A stretch of DNA of 64,000 nucleotides. Source: an uncultured Mailhella sp. Its GTDB lineage: Bacteria > Desulfobacterota > Desulfovibrionia > Desulfovibrionales > Desulfovibrionaceae. How positions within the stretch are numbered: position 1 is the stretch's first letter; every line of letters starts with the position of its first letter. Below, one piece after another: positions 33,201-41,966 of this stretch. The stretch lies in NCBI GenBank assembly GCA_944322635.1, contig CALUPL010000006.1, positions 31,927 through 95,926 on the forward strand, read 5' to 3'. Made by a program: the position numbers and the translations under genes. Under the pieces are notes generated by a model. It made no database searches. It had not been told where the DNA came from and worked only from the letters and a program-made list of their open reading frames with translations.

Positions 33201-33604
33201 GGAACGCCTTGAACCGCCCCGGCATTTCGGAACGCGGTTCCTCCGCCTCGCGCCTGCACCTTGAAAGCGACGCCTTCCACTCCGTGCCCCTCACCCTGGG
33301 CGCGCACATGGCATGGAACACCGCAACCGCCAACGGCTCCACCCTCGGCCTCGACCTCATGGCAGGCTGGAAGCACGAACTCGCCGACGATTCCTTCTCC
33401 TCCCGCGCCTCCTTCCGGGACTATGGAGCCTTCGGCTTTGCTTCCGACACCTCCCTCACAGGACGCGACGCCATGGTGCTCCAGTCAAGCCTCACCCTCA
33501 CCGCCAGAGACAACTTCTCCCTCCAGATGAACCTCGGCGGCGAACTCTTCCGCTCCAACGCCTCCGCCGTCAACGCCGGCCTCACTCTGGGATGGAAGTT
33601 TTAA
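30272..33604 (+). CDS. autotransporter with metalloprotease-like passenger
   Basis: The 1,110-residue protein has a signal peptide (about 1-39, cleavage after GAAQA). Its passenger domain carries the zinc-protease motif H185-E-M-G-H189 with G192 (YHEMGHALGI). A beta-helix region follows (about 300-500: YGDGQTMVNENGY, VHGRN-type rungs). The C-terminal autotransporter barrel runs from about residue 840 to the terminal W-K-F. HExxHxxG is the start of the metzincin motif, but the third-ligand position (about 195) is Asn rather than His or Asp, so zinc binding needs proof. The start 4 bases after TTCTCCC has no good ribosome site. The barrel resembles that of the 4.3-kb autotransporter. Confidence 0.87.
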   Translation: MIASLFSRFGRFSSRLALASALAMALGLSPLLPSGAAQAYESRYVPKADGSPLFELRFFGKGERFDEPDEETNGISTWTLSEKQKNGVIEAVRLWADTLGASSRNTSPIVINVGTFNDENASAISYSNDSDLPVVPSGMQGAIINGTAMDYPAVITIGLLDFAIAGQLSPIPSTGSWDFTGTLYHEMGHALGIANQATFNDDGVMEQISVWNSHLVDQYGNRLQPGMIIVSESEADSVEGPKFVVGDLTNSGVHFYGKHVSEVLGEGNGLLVEGNEGDYPDLSHIELEHDLMSHQSYRNYTSFMEADLAALQDIGYNFDRKNYYGFSVYGDGQTMVNENGYFARNAEGTAYLYGVPNTATLGVGLHVYGRNNTIVQAADLLACGTAGTGIRVDGSANTLTIAPGVRIAADGTWGTGLLVAYGKDQTVISRGDITALGTEGIAARFDFGNNLLGNDTEYRGSWIWNNYEDISIADSENTDLDGFPLDLDGALVSRFDVSGLLAGTDASIFISENALVKDINILSGAQVIGDIVSEWDPNNDDIQYMGDRGDLHTALTFGHAANADGTAGAPDSSFDMTLFGSVNGAKSIDMSLDAGRLAVTGTVNAYSLKNSGRLALYGMDESGKSAHLTSSFVNDKNAVLETLVSSTGKVNGIEANSAVLAGTWALRPLPEFYATGSVIRPESPVEVEYVSGDFENAVVENTSPTLDFSLSFDPEFTLTAVRDRDAYSRYAENAGARSLGGALWGISGVAEGDMQNLLAALDWSAPDGSGVSRALNALGPEAFDNAARASLNQMSEFSSLLFRHMTAAETARRAGILPDSPDAENWTLWAAPYGSGSWQSGRGGLSNWHSTGAGLMAGLDRRSDSGLTLGAHIAAGARRTFTGGSHSATAETRDFMLGVQGLYTPDAWNGFYLTAQARAGVEDGDMTRNLAANGYFANNESDWTGFAFGSLIGAGKNWTWNTASGSLAAGPLAFLEWNALNRPGISERGSSASRLHLESDAFHSVPLTLGAHMAWNTATANGSTLGLDLMAGWKHELADDSFSSRASFRDYGAFGFASDTSLTGRDAMVLQSSLTLTARDNFSLQMNLGGELFRSNASAVNAGLTLGWKF

Positions 33605-33623
33605 AGAGAGAGAGGAAGAGTTG

Positions 33624-33674
33624 GCGGGGGAAGGGGGACACCCTTTTGAAAAAGGGTTGTCCCCCTTCCCCCGC
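33624..33674. terminator. long hairpin (covarying family, copy 2)
   Basis: The arms GCGGGGGAAGGGGGACACCC and GGGTTGTCCCCCTTCCCCCG pair with a single bulge, 20 bases after the autotransporter stop. The 3' tail (CACCCCCTTCCCCCTTC, then AAAACTTTTAATTTT) matches copies 1 and 3. Confidence 0.75.
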
Positions 33675-33952
33675 ACCCCCTTCCCCCTTCCTAAAACTTT
33701 TAATTTTGGGGGGCAGAAAACATCGTTGAAAAGCTGAAAAAGCCCTCCCCCCGCTGACCAGCCCCCTTCGCAAATAAAAGTACAGACGAAGGCCACCATC
33801 GGCCGTGCTCCTCACATCGCCCGGGGCCGCAGAATCAGGGGAGAAAAATTACTTCTCCCGCAAAAGAAAACAACGCTGCGGGAGTTGAGAATTTTTCCCC
33901 TTGTGCCGTTGAAAAATTCCCTGAGCGTTGAGCAGCAGAACTTTCTTAACCA

Positions 33953-34213
33953 TCTGGAAATCCCTTCCGCTCTCACCGATGTTGCCGCGAAGCGGAAACG
34001 TCGGTCGGCAACCGCAGGCGGGCGCAGCCGCGCACGCCTGCACGGAGATTGCAGCCCGAAACGCCACTGCCGAGCCTTCCGCTCCGGCGTCATGCCTTCT
34101 GCCCCTCCCCGCCTTTTTCGAAGACCGATTCCGGGTGTCCGCACGACTCCCGCCGCGCGGCGCAGCCGCAAGGCGAATCAGGGGGGCGCGGGGGGGAATT
34201 ATTTCCCCCGCAT
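33953..34213 (+). repeat. R1 repeat module
   Basis: This is a full copy. Its first hairpin pairs CCGATGTT with AACGTCGG, another paired variant. It ends in GGGGGAATTATTTCCCCC. The sequence between the hairpin at 33674 and this module (33675-33952) holds no gene. Confidence 0.85.
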
Positions 34214-34250
34214 TGCCTTTTCCTTTTCCCCCGCCGGAGTATCGCAAATT

Positions 34251-34387
34251 CCCGTTTGCTCAAGACACGCTGTACGGCAGGCAGAGCTTGCACGACGCCC
34301 GCCGCGCTTAACGCCGGAAGTGAATTCCGGCTGCTTGCGGTCGTCGGCCGGGCTTCTGACGTCGCCCGGGTCCCCGGAGCGTTGAAA
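34251..34387 (+). repeat. R2 repeat module
   Basis: R2 follows R1, with its hairpin GCCGGAA-GTGAA-TTCCGGC intact and the CCGGGC/GCCCGGG hairpin after it. Confidence 0.85.
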
Positions 34388-34410
34388 GTCGGCCTTGTGC
34401 CGGCCCCCCT

Positions 34411-34545
34411 TCGCCCTTTGCTCCGGGCATAAGTTTCCCGTTCACCCTGTCCTGCCGAACCGGCGAAGCCGGGAGGCAAAAACAGGGGGGCGCGGGGGGG
34501 AATTATTTCCCCCCGCATTGCCTTTTCCTGCCTTTTCTGCCTTCA
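34411..34545 (+). repeat. R3 repeat module
   Basis: R3 completes the R1-R2-R3 order. It runs into the last codons of the methyltransferase gene on the opposite strand, so its hairpin may terminate that gene. Confidence 0.8.
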
Positions 34546-35355
34546 GCGTCTTATCTCGGCAGAAGCCCGGCCCATGACCTGTTCACGGGAGGATTTCGGC
34601 GGGGAACAGAGGGAGGCGGCGGCGGATTTGAGCATGCCTATGGGGGTGAGGGGAACGGGGGCCCAGTCGATTTTCAAGGCCAGGAGGGCTCCGAAGGGCA
34701 CGGGAAGGGGGGCGAGGTTGAGGGGAGCGGCGGCACGGCGCAGGGAAGCGAGGGGGCCGGGGGAGCCGTCGGGCCATGAGCCTTCCCAGAGCGGGAGTGC
34801 GGAAACCGTGCTTATACGTCGGCCGGGGCAGGCGCGGCGCACCATGGCGTAGAGTTCCCAGGGCTTTACGCCGAGGGGGGAATCGGAGCACACGGAGCAG
34901 GCAAGTTCGTCCTGCGGGGTCTCCCAGTGGGCGCGGGCGCTTTGGGGCACGCCTGCGAGGGAGAAGAGGTTCCATTCCATGATGATGATGCCGCACGCGG
35001 CCACGCGCAGGGCTTCGGAGAGCATGTTTTCCCCCTGCTTTCCGGGCAGGGAGGTAAGGCCGTGGTGCACGAGCACGGCGTAGTCGAAGAATCCGTCGTC
35101 GAAGGGCAGTGCCTCGGCGCTGCCGCACAGGTATTCCACCCGGTCTCCGGTCTGCTGCCTTGCGGCGGAAAGGCAGGCCGGAGACCGGTCGAGGGCGGTC
35201 ACGTCGAAACCGGCCTCCCAGAAGAATTCCGGGGAGAATCCGGCGTTCAGTCCCACCTGAAGCAGGGAGGAGCCGCGCCGCTTCCAGCCGGAAATGAGCT
35301 GATGCAGCACTTTCTGCCTTGCTTCGGAAAGGAACCGACGGCGATATTCTGCCAT
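34543..35355 (-). CDS. class I SAM-dependent methyltransferase
   Basis: The 270-residue protein has a Rossmann-type methyltransferase core. Motif I is LLQVGLNAGFSPEFFWEAGF (about 31-50), with the usual GxGxG weakened to GLNAG. The acidic end of strand 2 is VTALDRS, and the motif after it is AEALPFDDGFFDYAVL, typical of the Methyltransf_11 family. The C-terminal 80 residues are Pro- and Ala-rich and unassigned. The substrate is unknown. AAGGAG lies 7 bases before ATG 35355. It is followed by R3 rather than a classical terminator. Confidence 0.8.
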   Translation of the reverse strand: MAEYRRRFLSEARQKVLHQLISGWKRRGSSLLQVGLNAGFSPEFFWEAGFDVTALDRSPACLSAARQQTGDRVEYLCGSAEALPFDDGFFDYAVLVHHGLTSLPGKQGENMLSEALRVAACGIIIMEWNLFSLAGVPQSARAHWETPQDELACSVCSDSPLGVKPWELYAMVRRACPGRRISTVSALPLWEGSWPDGSPGPLASLRRAAAPLNLAPLPVPFGALLALKIDWAPVPLTPIGMLKSAAASLCSPPKSSREQVMGRASAEIRR

Positions 35356-35421
35356 GAAGAATCTCCTTTTCCGTCCTTCTCCGGGGCGACATCCATAAAA
35401 CGGCGTCTGTTGCGGAGCGGA

Positions 35422-35721
35422 CTATTTCTGCTCTTCGGACTCGTCGGCCATCCAGCGGCTCAGGGCATCGACGATGCGGCGGGCCTGATCGTTGCTGGAA
35501 ATGGTGAACTTGGACTGCTGGCGATATTCCCCGCCGGACTTCTTGTAGCGGCGGATGACGTAGCGATCCGGGCCGTAGGTATCGTTTTCCTGCCATTCGC
35601 GATAGCGGAACAGCACCGTGGCCCAGGCGCCCTTGGAGAGCACTTCCTTGTCTATTTCCTTGATCTTTAGAATGCCGCCTTCCTCGTAATCCACCGTAAG
35701 TTCATCAACCGTATTGTTCAT
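35422..35721 (-). CDS. small conserved-looking protein of unknown function (99 aa)
   Basis: This is a charged, soluble protein: MNNTVDELTVDYEEGGILKI, then GAWATVLFRYREW, YVIRRYKKSGGEYRQQSKF and DQARRIVDALSRWM. The pattern of short strands followed by one amphipathic helix recalls single-stranded-DNA-binding or PC4-like folds, but only loosely. AGAGAGG precedes the ATG by about 7 bases. It is 66 bases from the methyltransferase start and 67 bases past the tadA stop, so it may belong to one minus-strand operon. Confidence 0.65.
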   Translation of the reverse strand: MNNTVDELTVDYEEGGILKIKEIDKEVLSKGAWATVLFRYREWQENDTYGPDRYVIRRYKKSGGEYRQQSKFTISSNDQARRIVDALSRWMADESEEQK

Positions 35722-35788
35722 GGGTTGCCTCTCTTGTCATGCATAAAGGGTCCGTGCGCCTTGCACGGAGCTGCGGTTCGGGAAGGCG

Positions 35789-36322
35789 TCAGCGCCTTGC
35801 CCGGAAAAATTTCTGAAGGATTCCGGCACAGGCTTCGGCTTCCACGCCGCCGAAGCTCCAGGGTGCGCCGCCTGTACAGGCATAATCGAGCCCCTCAAGG
35901 CAGGAACACACGGCGCCTGCACGGGCATCGGACGCTCCGAACACCACGCCGGAAACGCGCGACTCTCTGATGGCTCCCGTGCACATGAGGCACGGTTCCA
36001 GCGTGACCACGAGCACGCAGCCGCCGAGACGATGATTGCCCGCGGCAAGGGCCGCCCGACGCAGCGCCAGCACCTCGGCATGCGCCGTGGGATCGCGCAG
36101 GGCTTCCGTTTCATTGTGCGCCTCGGAAAGCACTCTGCCTTCCGGGTCAACCACCAGCGCGCCCACGGGCACCTCGCCCGCTCTTGCTGCTCTGCCCGCC
36201 AGACGCAGCGCACGCAGCATGAGGGCGCGCCAGCTTGTTCCCGCGGGAGCCGAAGGCTCCGGCCCCCACGAAGAAAGCGCTCTCCAGCGGTCGTCTTCGG
36301 GGCAGAGATTATCGAGCTTCAT
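35789..36322 (-). CDS. tadA: tRNA-specific adenosine deaminase
   Basis: TadA converts A34 to inosine in tRNA(Arg)(ACG). The 177-residue product has the deaminase zinc site: H-A-E in PTAHAEVLALRRA (about 80-92), and P-C-x2-C in TLEPCLMCTGAI (about 107-118). About 34 residues precede the usual TadA start (WRALMLRALRLAGRA), so the true start may be ATG 36220. ATG 36322 is kept because it lies 1 base from the upstream stop, which suggests coupling. Confidence 0.9.
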   Translation of the reverse strand: MKLDNLCPEDDRWRALSSWGPEPSAPAGTSWRALMLRALRLAGRAARAGEVPVGALVVDPEGRVLSEAHNETEALRDPTAHAEVLALRRAALAAGNHRLGGCVLVVTLEPCLMCTGAIRESRVSGVVFGASDARAGAVCSCLEGLDYACTGGAPWSFGGVEAEACAGILQKFFRARR

Positions 36323-36323
36323 G

Positions 36324-36983
36324 CTACAGGACCACGCGCCGCCGTATGGTGGAAAGCACTTCTTCCGGCGTGTCGCATACGGTCACGAGGTCGAGTTCCT
36401 CCTCGCGCAGGTAGCCGTCCTTTATCATGCGGCCGCGTATCCATTCCAGAAGTCCGTCCCAGAACGCATGACTGTAAAGAATGATGGGAAAAGGCTTGAT
36501 GCGATGCGTCTGTGCAAGCACGAAGGCCTCGGAAAGCTCGTCGATGGTGCCCATGCCTCCGGGCATGACCACATAGGCTATGGAGTATTTCACGAACATC
36601 AGCTTGCGGATGAAGAAATACCGGTAGTCGCTGCGTATGCTCAGATACTTGTTGGGTTCCTGCTCCATGGGCAGGTGAATGTGAAGTCCCACGGAAGGCG
36701 CGTTCGCCTCGCTGGCTCCGCGATTGCCCGCCTCCATGAGGCCGGGGCCGCCGCCCGTAATGATGCCGTAGCCTGCCTCGCCGAGGGTCCTGGCCACGCG
36801 GCGCGTTTCCTCATACACGGGGGAATCCTCGCCGGGACGCGCCGATCCGAAAATGGACACGCACGGCGGCAGACCGCTCAAATCCTCAAAGCCGTCCACA
36901 ATCTCCGCCAGTATGCGGAAAAGACGCCACGACTCCTGAGCGGACAGAGTGTCTATAATGTATTGCTGCGACGTTGCGCTCAT
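36324..36983 (-). CDS. LOG-family protein (TIGR00730; possible nucleotide 5'-monophosphate phosphoribohydrolase)
   Basis: The 219-residue protein has both family hallmarks: GGGPGLMEAGNRGASEAN and the PGGMGTIDELSEAF active-site motif (about 140-153). Relatives hydrolyse nucleotide monophosphates at the N-glycosidic bond (cytokinin-activating LOG in plants, PpnN-like in bacteria). The substrate here is not known. AGGAG lies 7 bases before ATG 36983. It is followed by tadA after a 1-base gap. The gap 36984-37288 shows no gene. Confidence 0.87.
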   Translation of the reverse strand: MSATSQQYIIDTLSAQESWRLFRILAEIVDGFEDLSGLPPCVSIFGSARPGEDSPVYEETRRVARTLGEAGYGIITGGGPGLMEAGNRGASEANAPSVGLHIHLPMEQEPNKYLSIRSDYRYFFIRKLMFVKYSIAYVVMPGGMGTIDELSEAFVLAQTHRIKPFPIILYSHAFWDGLLEWIRGRMIKDGYLREEELDLVTVCDTPEEVLSTIRRRVVL

Positions 36984-37288
36984 GGTTTCTCCTATGAAAA
37001 GTCTTTGTAAACCGCATCATAGCCTGCGGTCACACGGGGCGCAAGAGGCGACATGAAAGCGCCGGACAAAAGACGACTCCATCTTTTCGTGCGGTGCGCT
37101 CGTTTGAAGCATGCCTTGAAATGAAAGGTCGTTCATCGTATCCATAATACCAAAAGCAATCCGTCCGGCCTGAACCGCCCTCCTCCGTGCCGAAAGATCC
37201 GCCGGGCTTATGCCGACGCGGCACGGCGGCAGCTGCGACGCCGCCGTACCATATTCGACTGTACGTTCTTTCAGTTTCAGGAAAAAAC

Positions 37289-38749
37289 ATGTCCCAAAAA
37301 ACATTCCCGCTCAGAAAAAACGACCTTCCGTATCTGCTTCATTCCTTTCTCTGCCTTGCCGTCATGTTCGGCGTGGGGCAGCTGCATCCCGTTGCGCCTC
37401 TCACGTCGCAGGGCATGGCGCTCATAGGCATTTTCCTCGGAGTGCTCTACGGGTGGATTTTCATTGAAATCATCTGGCCGAGCATGGCCGGAATGCTGGC
37501 TCTCGTTGTCGTCGGCGGACTCAGTCCCGCCGAAATGCTCGGGCAGAGCTTCGGCAGGCCCATCGTGGTCATGATGTTCTTCATTCTCATCTTCTGCGCC
37601 GTCATCAATCATTACGGGCTGTCGAAGGCCATCTCCCTGTGGGTCATCACCCGGAAATGCGTTGCCGGAAGGCCATGGCTGTTCACCTGCACGTTCTTTC
37701 TGTCCGTCATGCTGCTCGGAGCGCTCACCAGCGCCTCCCCCGCAGCCGTCATAGGCTGGAGCATTCTCTACGGCATATGCGACGTGTGCGGCTATGAAAA
37801 GACCGACGCCTTTTCAAAAATGATGGTCGTCGGCGTGGCATACGCCGCCCTGGTGGGCATGTCGCTCATACCTTTCAAGCAGCTGGCTCTTACGGTCATG
37901 GGCACCTACGAAACCATTTCCGGCACGTCCATCGACTACGCGGGATACATGCTCGCGGCCCTCATCATATGCGCGCTCTGCTCCCTGCTGTTTCTGCTCT
38001 TCGGCCGATTCGTCATGCATCCGGACATGGACAGGCTCAGAAGCTTCAACGCCGACTCTCTCGGCGCCAGCATTGCCTTTTCCGGCATGCAGAAAACCGT
38101 TCTGGGCTTTTTGTGCGCCCTTGTGGGGCTGCTGCTCGTTCCGGCCTTCTGTCCGGAAGATCTGCCGCTCGTCGTGCTGCTGAAGCGCATGGGAAATACG
38201 GGAACCTGCATGCTCGTCATTGCCGTGATGTGCGCCGTGCGCGTGAACGGAAAGCCCTTTCTGCCCTTTAAAGCCATGGCCGGCAGCGGCCTTGCCTGGG
38301 GCGTCATTTTCATTCTTGCGCTGGTACAGCCGCTTTCCGGAGCCATGGCCGCTCCGGAAAGCGGCATCACTCCCTTTTTCATAAGCGTGCTGCAGCCGGT
38401 ATTCGGCTCCGGCTCTCCCCGCTTCTTCGTTGTCTGCATGGGCCTTACGGCCCTTTGTCTGTGCCAGTTCATCAACAACGGCGCCGTGGGCGCTGCGCTC
38501 ATGCCGGTCATTTTCAGCTACTGTTCCGACAACGGCACCAATCCGGTTCCTGCGGTCGTCATGGTCGTCATGAGCGTGCATCTGGCCTTTCTCACCCCGG
38601 CCGCAAGCTCCATCGCCGCGCTTCTTCACGGCAATGAACGTGTCAGCAGCAGGGAAATATGGAAAACGGTTCCCCCTCTCACGGCCCTCTCCTGGTTGCT
38701 GATGTGCGCCGTCGTTCTTGCCCTGAGTCCCTTCTTTTTTCAGAACTGA
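37289..38749 (+). CDS. SLC13/DASS-family anion transporter
   Basis: The 486-residue inner-membrane protein has about 12 helices. Family features are WPSMAGMLALVVVGGLSP and FGRPIVVMMFFILIFCAVIN in the first half, TSASPAAVIGWSILYGICDV for the first SNT-like hairpin, and QFINNGAVGAALMPVI with LTPAASSIAALLHGN in the second. The family imports di- or tricarboxylates or sulfate with Na+; the substrate is unassigned. ATG 37289 follows CAGGAA. The frame upstream is not protein-like. Confidence 0.82.
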   Translation: MSQKTFPLRKNDLPYLLHSFLCLAVMFGVGQLHPVAPLTSQGMALIGIFLGVLYGWIFIEIIWPSMAGMLALVVVGGLSPAEMLGQSFGRPIVVMMFFILIFCAVINHYGLSKAISLWVITRKCVAGRPWLFTCTFFLSVMLLGALTSASPAAVIGWSILYGICDVCGYEKTDAFSKMMVVGVAYAALVGMSLIPFKQLALTVMGTYETISGTSIDYAGYMLAALIICALCSLLFLLFGRFVMHPDMDRLRSFNADSLGASIAFSGMQKTVLGFLCALVGLLLVPAFCPEDLPLVVLLKRMGNTGTCMLVIAVMCAVRVNGKPFLPFKAMAGSGLAWGVIFILALVQPLSGAMAAPESGITPFFISVLQPVFGSGSPRFFVVCMGLTALCLCQFINNGAVGAALMPVIFSYCSDNGTNPVPAVVMVVMSVHLAFLTPAASSIAALLHGNERVSSREIWKTVPPLTALSWLLMCAVVLALSPFFFQN

Positions 38750-39015
38750 ATTCCAACGGAGCATTCCGCCCGTGAACAGGACGCTGCAAGCCGGCGAAAG
38801 CGCGCTCCTGACGGCCTTTCCGGCCGGCGGACGCCCCTGTATTCCGCACCCGCGCGGACCGAATGACGGCCTTTGAAGCAAAACACTTCTGTACAATGAA
38901 GCAAATCATCGGCAAAAAAGAGTTTTTCACTCTCCTAAGGTCTCGTGTTCTTGCGCGGAGTCGTAAAAACGCCTATCCTTCAATCTTACGGAACCCTCAT
39001 TACAGGAGTTGTGTC

Positions 39016-40626
39016 ATGAAAATCACCTTTCTGGGCGCCGCCCAGACTGTTACCGGTTCCTGCTACGTCATAGAAACCGGCGCGTCTCGCTTTGCCGTGG
39101 ACTGCGGAATGTTCCAGGGCAACTCCGCCATTGAAGAGCGCAACTTTCAGACCGACAACTACAATCCCGAAAAACTGGACTTCGTTCTGCTCACCCACGC
39201 GCACATCGACCATTCCGGACTTCTGCCCCGCATGGTGAAGAAAGGCTTTAAAGGCGGCATTTACTGCACGAAGCCCACGGCGGAACTGGCCGCCATCATG
39301 CTTGAGGACAGCGCACACATCCAGGAAATGGATCACGAATGGAAAAGCCGTCACGCCAAAAGGCGCGGAGCCTCGGAAATTACCGGAAACGAAGCCCTGT
39401 ATGAAACCGACGACGCCATTGCCACGGCCAGGCTTTTCCGCCCCGTGGACTTCGACGCCGAGGTGACCCCCGCTCCGGGCGTGAAGGTAACGTTCCGCCA
39501 CGCCGGTCACATTCTCGGCGCGGCCTTCCTTGAACTTTCCGTCACCGAAGGCGACAAGACCACGCGCCTCGTGTTCTCCGGCGACCTCGGCCGTCCCGGC
39601 GCCCTGCTGCTGCCCGACGCCGCCATGCCGGAAACTCCGGACTGGCTCTTCGTGGAATCCACCTACGGCGACAGAGACCACAAGGGCGAAGCCGATACCC
39701 TCGAAGAACTCGCCGAAGCCGTGGAATACAGTCATTCGCGGGGTGAGAAGGTCATCATTCCGGTGTTCGCCGTGGAGCGCACGCAGGAAATACTCTACAG
39801 CCTGCTCATTCTGAAAAAGCAGAACCGTCTGCCCGCAGGCATGCCCATTTTCGTGGACAGTCCGCTGGCCTCCAAGGCCACGAAGGTGTTCATGAAGTAC
39901 GCCGATCACCTGCGCACTCCGGAGTTCACGGTCGAAGACTTCAAGGCCACGCCTGACGGCCTCGTGCGCTTCACCCAGAGCGCGCAGGAATCGCAGAAGC
40001 TCAACACCATGGAAGGCCCGGCCATCATTCTTTCCGCAAGCGGCATGTGCAACGCCGGCCGCATACGCCATCATCTCAAGCACAACCTGTGGAAGGAAGG
40101 CGTAAGCATAGTGTTCGTGGGCTATCAGGCCATGGGCACCCCGGGCAGAAAGCTCGTTGACGGCGCAAAAACCCTGCGCCTCTTCGGCGAAGACGTGGCC
40201 GTGGCCGCAAAAATATTCACCATCAACGGCTTTTCCGCCCACGCCGGTCAGAGTCAGCTGCTCGAATGGATAGGCGGCATGGCCCGCCCGGGCATGAACA
40301 TAGCCCTCGTGCACGGCGAACCCAAGGCGCAGCAGATTCTTGCCGGACTCATCAAGGAACGCTTCGGCATCGCGCCGCGCATTCCCGAGTATCTGGAAGT
40401 GGCCACCATCGAAGGCACCGCCGCGCCCGAAGTGCGCATAAGTCCTTCGCGCGCCAAGCCCCGCGTGGACTGGAACTTCCTTGCCGGCGAACTCGAACAG
40501 CGCGCCGCCCAGGTGCGCGAACGCCTCGCCCACATCGACGACATTCCCTGGGAAGAGCAGACCGAACTGCGCGACCGCCTCGTGGAAATCGAACGCGATC
40601 TCGTACTCTTCCTCTCCCAGCTCTGA
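39016..40626 (+). CDS. metallo-beta-lactamase/beta-CASP nuclease-family protein
   Basis: The 536-residue protein has the motif II signature LTHAHIDHSG near residue 60, then HAGHILGAAF and FSGDLGRPG for motifs III and IV. The beta-CASP domain follows with FVDSPLAS, ILSASGMCNAGRIRHHLKH and GFSAHAGQSQL (motifs A-C). This is the CPSF73/YsnA-like group, distinct from RNase J, and probably an RNA endo- or exonuclease. The last 50 residues form an acidic helix (RLVEIERDLVLFL). CAGGAG lies 8 bases before ATG 39016. A terminator follows. Confidence 0.9.
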   Translation: MKITFLGAAQTVTGSCYVIETGASRFAVDCGMFQGNSAIEERNFQTDNYNPEKLDFVLLTHAHIDHSGLLPRMVKKGFKGGIYCTKPTAELAAIMLEDSAHIQEMDHEWKSRHAKRRGASEITGNEALYETDDAIATARLFRPVDFDAEVTPAPGVKVTFRHAGHILGAAFLELSVTEGDKTTRLVFSGDLGRPGALLLPDAAMPETPDWLFVESTYGDRDHKGEADTLEELAEAVEYSHSRGEKVIIPVFAVERTQEILYSLLILKKQNRLPAGMPIFVDSPLASKATKVFMKYADHLRTPEFTVEDFKATPDGLVRFTQSAQESQKLNTMEGPAIILSASGMCNAGRIRHHLKHNLWKEGVSIVFVGYQAMGTPGRKLVDGAKTLRLFGEDVAVAAKIFTINGFSAHAGQSQLLEWIGGMARPGMNIALVHGEPKAQQILAGLIKERFGIAPRIPEYLEVATIEGTAAPEVRISPSRAKPRVDWNFLAGELEQRAAQVRERLAHIDDIPWEEQTELRDRLVEIERDLVLFLSQL

Positions 40627-40636
40627 TCCTTCTTCC

Positions 40637-40665
40637 GGCCCCCGCACCCCTGCGGGGGCCCTCTT
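40637..40665 (+). terminator. terminator after the beta-CASP gene
   Basis: The 10-bp stem GGCCCCCGCA / TGCGGGGGCC with a CCCC loop is followed by CTCTT. Confidence 0.8.
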
Positions 40666-40845
40666 GTCAGCTCTTCGCTCAAGCGTTACCTTTGCTGCTC
40701 ATGCGCAGGCGCACGGCGGCGTCTTTCGCCGCTTCCCCGCCAGAAAACACGTGAATGTCCCCGCGCTTTTTCCGCGCGGCAAACTTCATCCCGGAACACT
40801 TCTTCCGGCGGCGTGCCCCGGGCGCGCCCACTCAGGAAACGTTTC

Positions 40846-41406
40846 ATGCGAATCATTGCCGGAGCCTGTCGCGGACGCACGCTCCAGACCGTTACCGGAC
40901 CGGGCTACAGACCCGCCATGGGCAAAGTGCGCGAATCCCTCTTCTCCATGCTCGAAGCCCGCGGCGTCGTGTGGGGCGCCGTGCGGGTGCTCGATGTCTT
41001 CGCGGGCAGCGGAAGCCTCGGCTTCGAAGCCCTGAGCCGCGGCGCGCTTTTTGCCGAGTTCATTGAAAAGGATCACAAGGCCGCGGAATGCCTGCGCAAA
41101 AATGCCGCCAACCTCGGCCTCGCCGAACGCTGCGCCGTTCATGAGGAAGACGCCCTGCGCGTTACCGCCCGCCGCCCCGCCGAATCCTGTCAGCTCATCT
41201 TCATTGATCCGCCCTACGGCGCCAACCTGTTCAAGCCCGCGCTCAAGAACATCATGCGCCAGGGCTGGCTTGCCGACGACGGCTTTCTTGTGGCAGAAGT
41301 GGAAAAGGGCCTCACCCTCCGCGCAGATGCTCAATACGATCTGCGCCTTGAGGCGGAACGCATGTACGGCAACACAAGGATTCTCGTATGGGCGAAGAAC
41401 GCATAG
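40846..41406 (+). CDS. rsmD: 16S rRNA (guanine(966)-N(2))-methyltransferase
   Basis: RsmD methylates G966 of 16S rRNA on the assembled 30S particle. The 186-residue protein starts MRIIAGACRGRTL, which is typical, and has SAM motif I VLDVFAGSGSLGFEAL (about 46-61) and the catalytic FIDPPYG (about 121-127). GGAAACG lies upstream of ATG 40846. A frame open to 40813 adds a short basic leader that is probably not used. The 3' end overlaps coaD by 19 bases, a common rsmD-coaD arrangement. Confidence 0.94.
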   Translation: MRIIAGACRGRTLQTVTGPGYRPAMGKVRESLFSMLEARGVVWGAVRVLDVFAGSGSLGFEALSRGALFAEFIEKDHKAAECLRKNAANLGLAERCAVHEEDALRVTARRPAESCQLIFIDPPYGANLFKPALKNIMRQGWLADDGFLVAEVEKGLTLRADAQYDLRLEAERMYGNTRILVWAKNA

Positions 41407-41966
41407 CCATCTACCCCGGTACCTTCGATCCGCTCACCAACGGACACGAATGCATCATACGCCGAGGCCTCGAACTCTTCGACACCGTCATCGTGGCCGT
41501 GGCCAAGGATTGCGGAAAACATCCGCTCTTCTCCCTCGAAGAGCGCGTCGATATCGTGCGCGAGGTGTTCGCTGACATTCCCGGCGTGAAGGTCATGCCC
41601 TTTGCCGGACTGCTCGTGGACTTCGCCGCCGCCGTGGGCGCCAAGGCCATACTCCGCGGCCTGCGCGCCGTTTCCGACTTCGACTACGAGTTCCAGATGG
41701 CCCTCATGAACCGCAAGCTCCAGCACGACGTGCAGACCATATTCCTCATGTCCGACCTGCGCTGGATGTACATAAGCTCCACCAACATTCGAAACGTGGC
41801 CTCCCTCGGCGGCGACGTGAGCTGCCTTGTGCCTCCCACCGTCATTCCCCGCCTGCGCCGCGCCTACGGCCTGCCCGAATCCTGGCCCGCCCACACCAAC
41901 TGCGGACGCGCCGACATGAACGACGACGACATGTTCGAATGCCCCGACGAGGAGCCCCGCTCATGA
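41388..41966 (+). CDS. coaD: phosphopantetheine adenylyltransferase
   Basis: CoaD adenylates 4'-phosphopantetheine in coenzyme A synthesis. The 192-residue product has YPGTFDPLTNGH (9-20), GLRAVSDFDYEFQMALMNRK and the C-terminal ISSTNIRNVASLGGDVS motif. It is about 30 residues longer than usual, with an acidic tail (MNDDDMFECPDEEP) of unknown role. It overlaps rsmD by 19 bases and miaA by ATGA, forming a tight three-gene unit. Confidence 0.95.
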   Translation: MGEERIAIYPGTFDPLTNGHECIIRRGLELFDTVIVAVAKDCGKHPLFSLEERVDIVREVFADIPGVKVMPFAGLLVDFAAAVGAKAILRGLRAVSDFDYEFQMALMNRKLQHDVQTIFLMSDLRWMYISSTNIRNVASLGGDVSCLVPPTVIPRLRRAYGLPESWPAHTNCGRADMNDDDMFECPDEEPRS

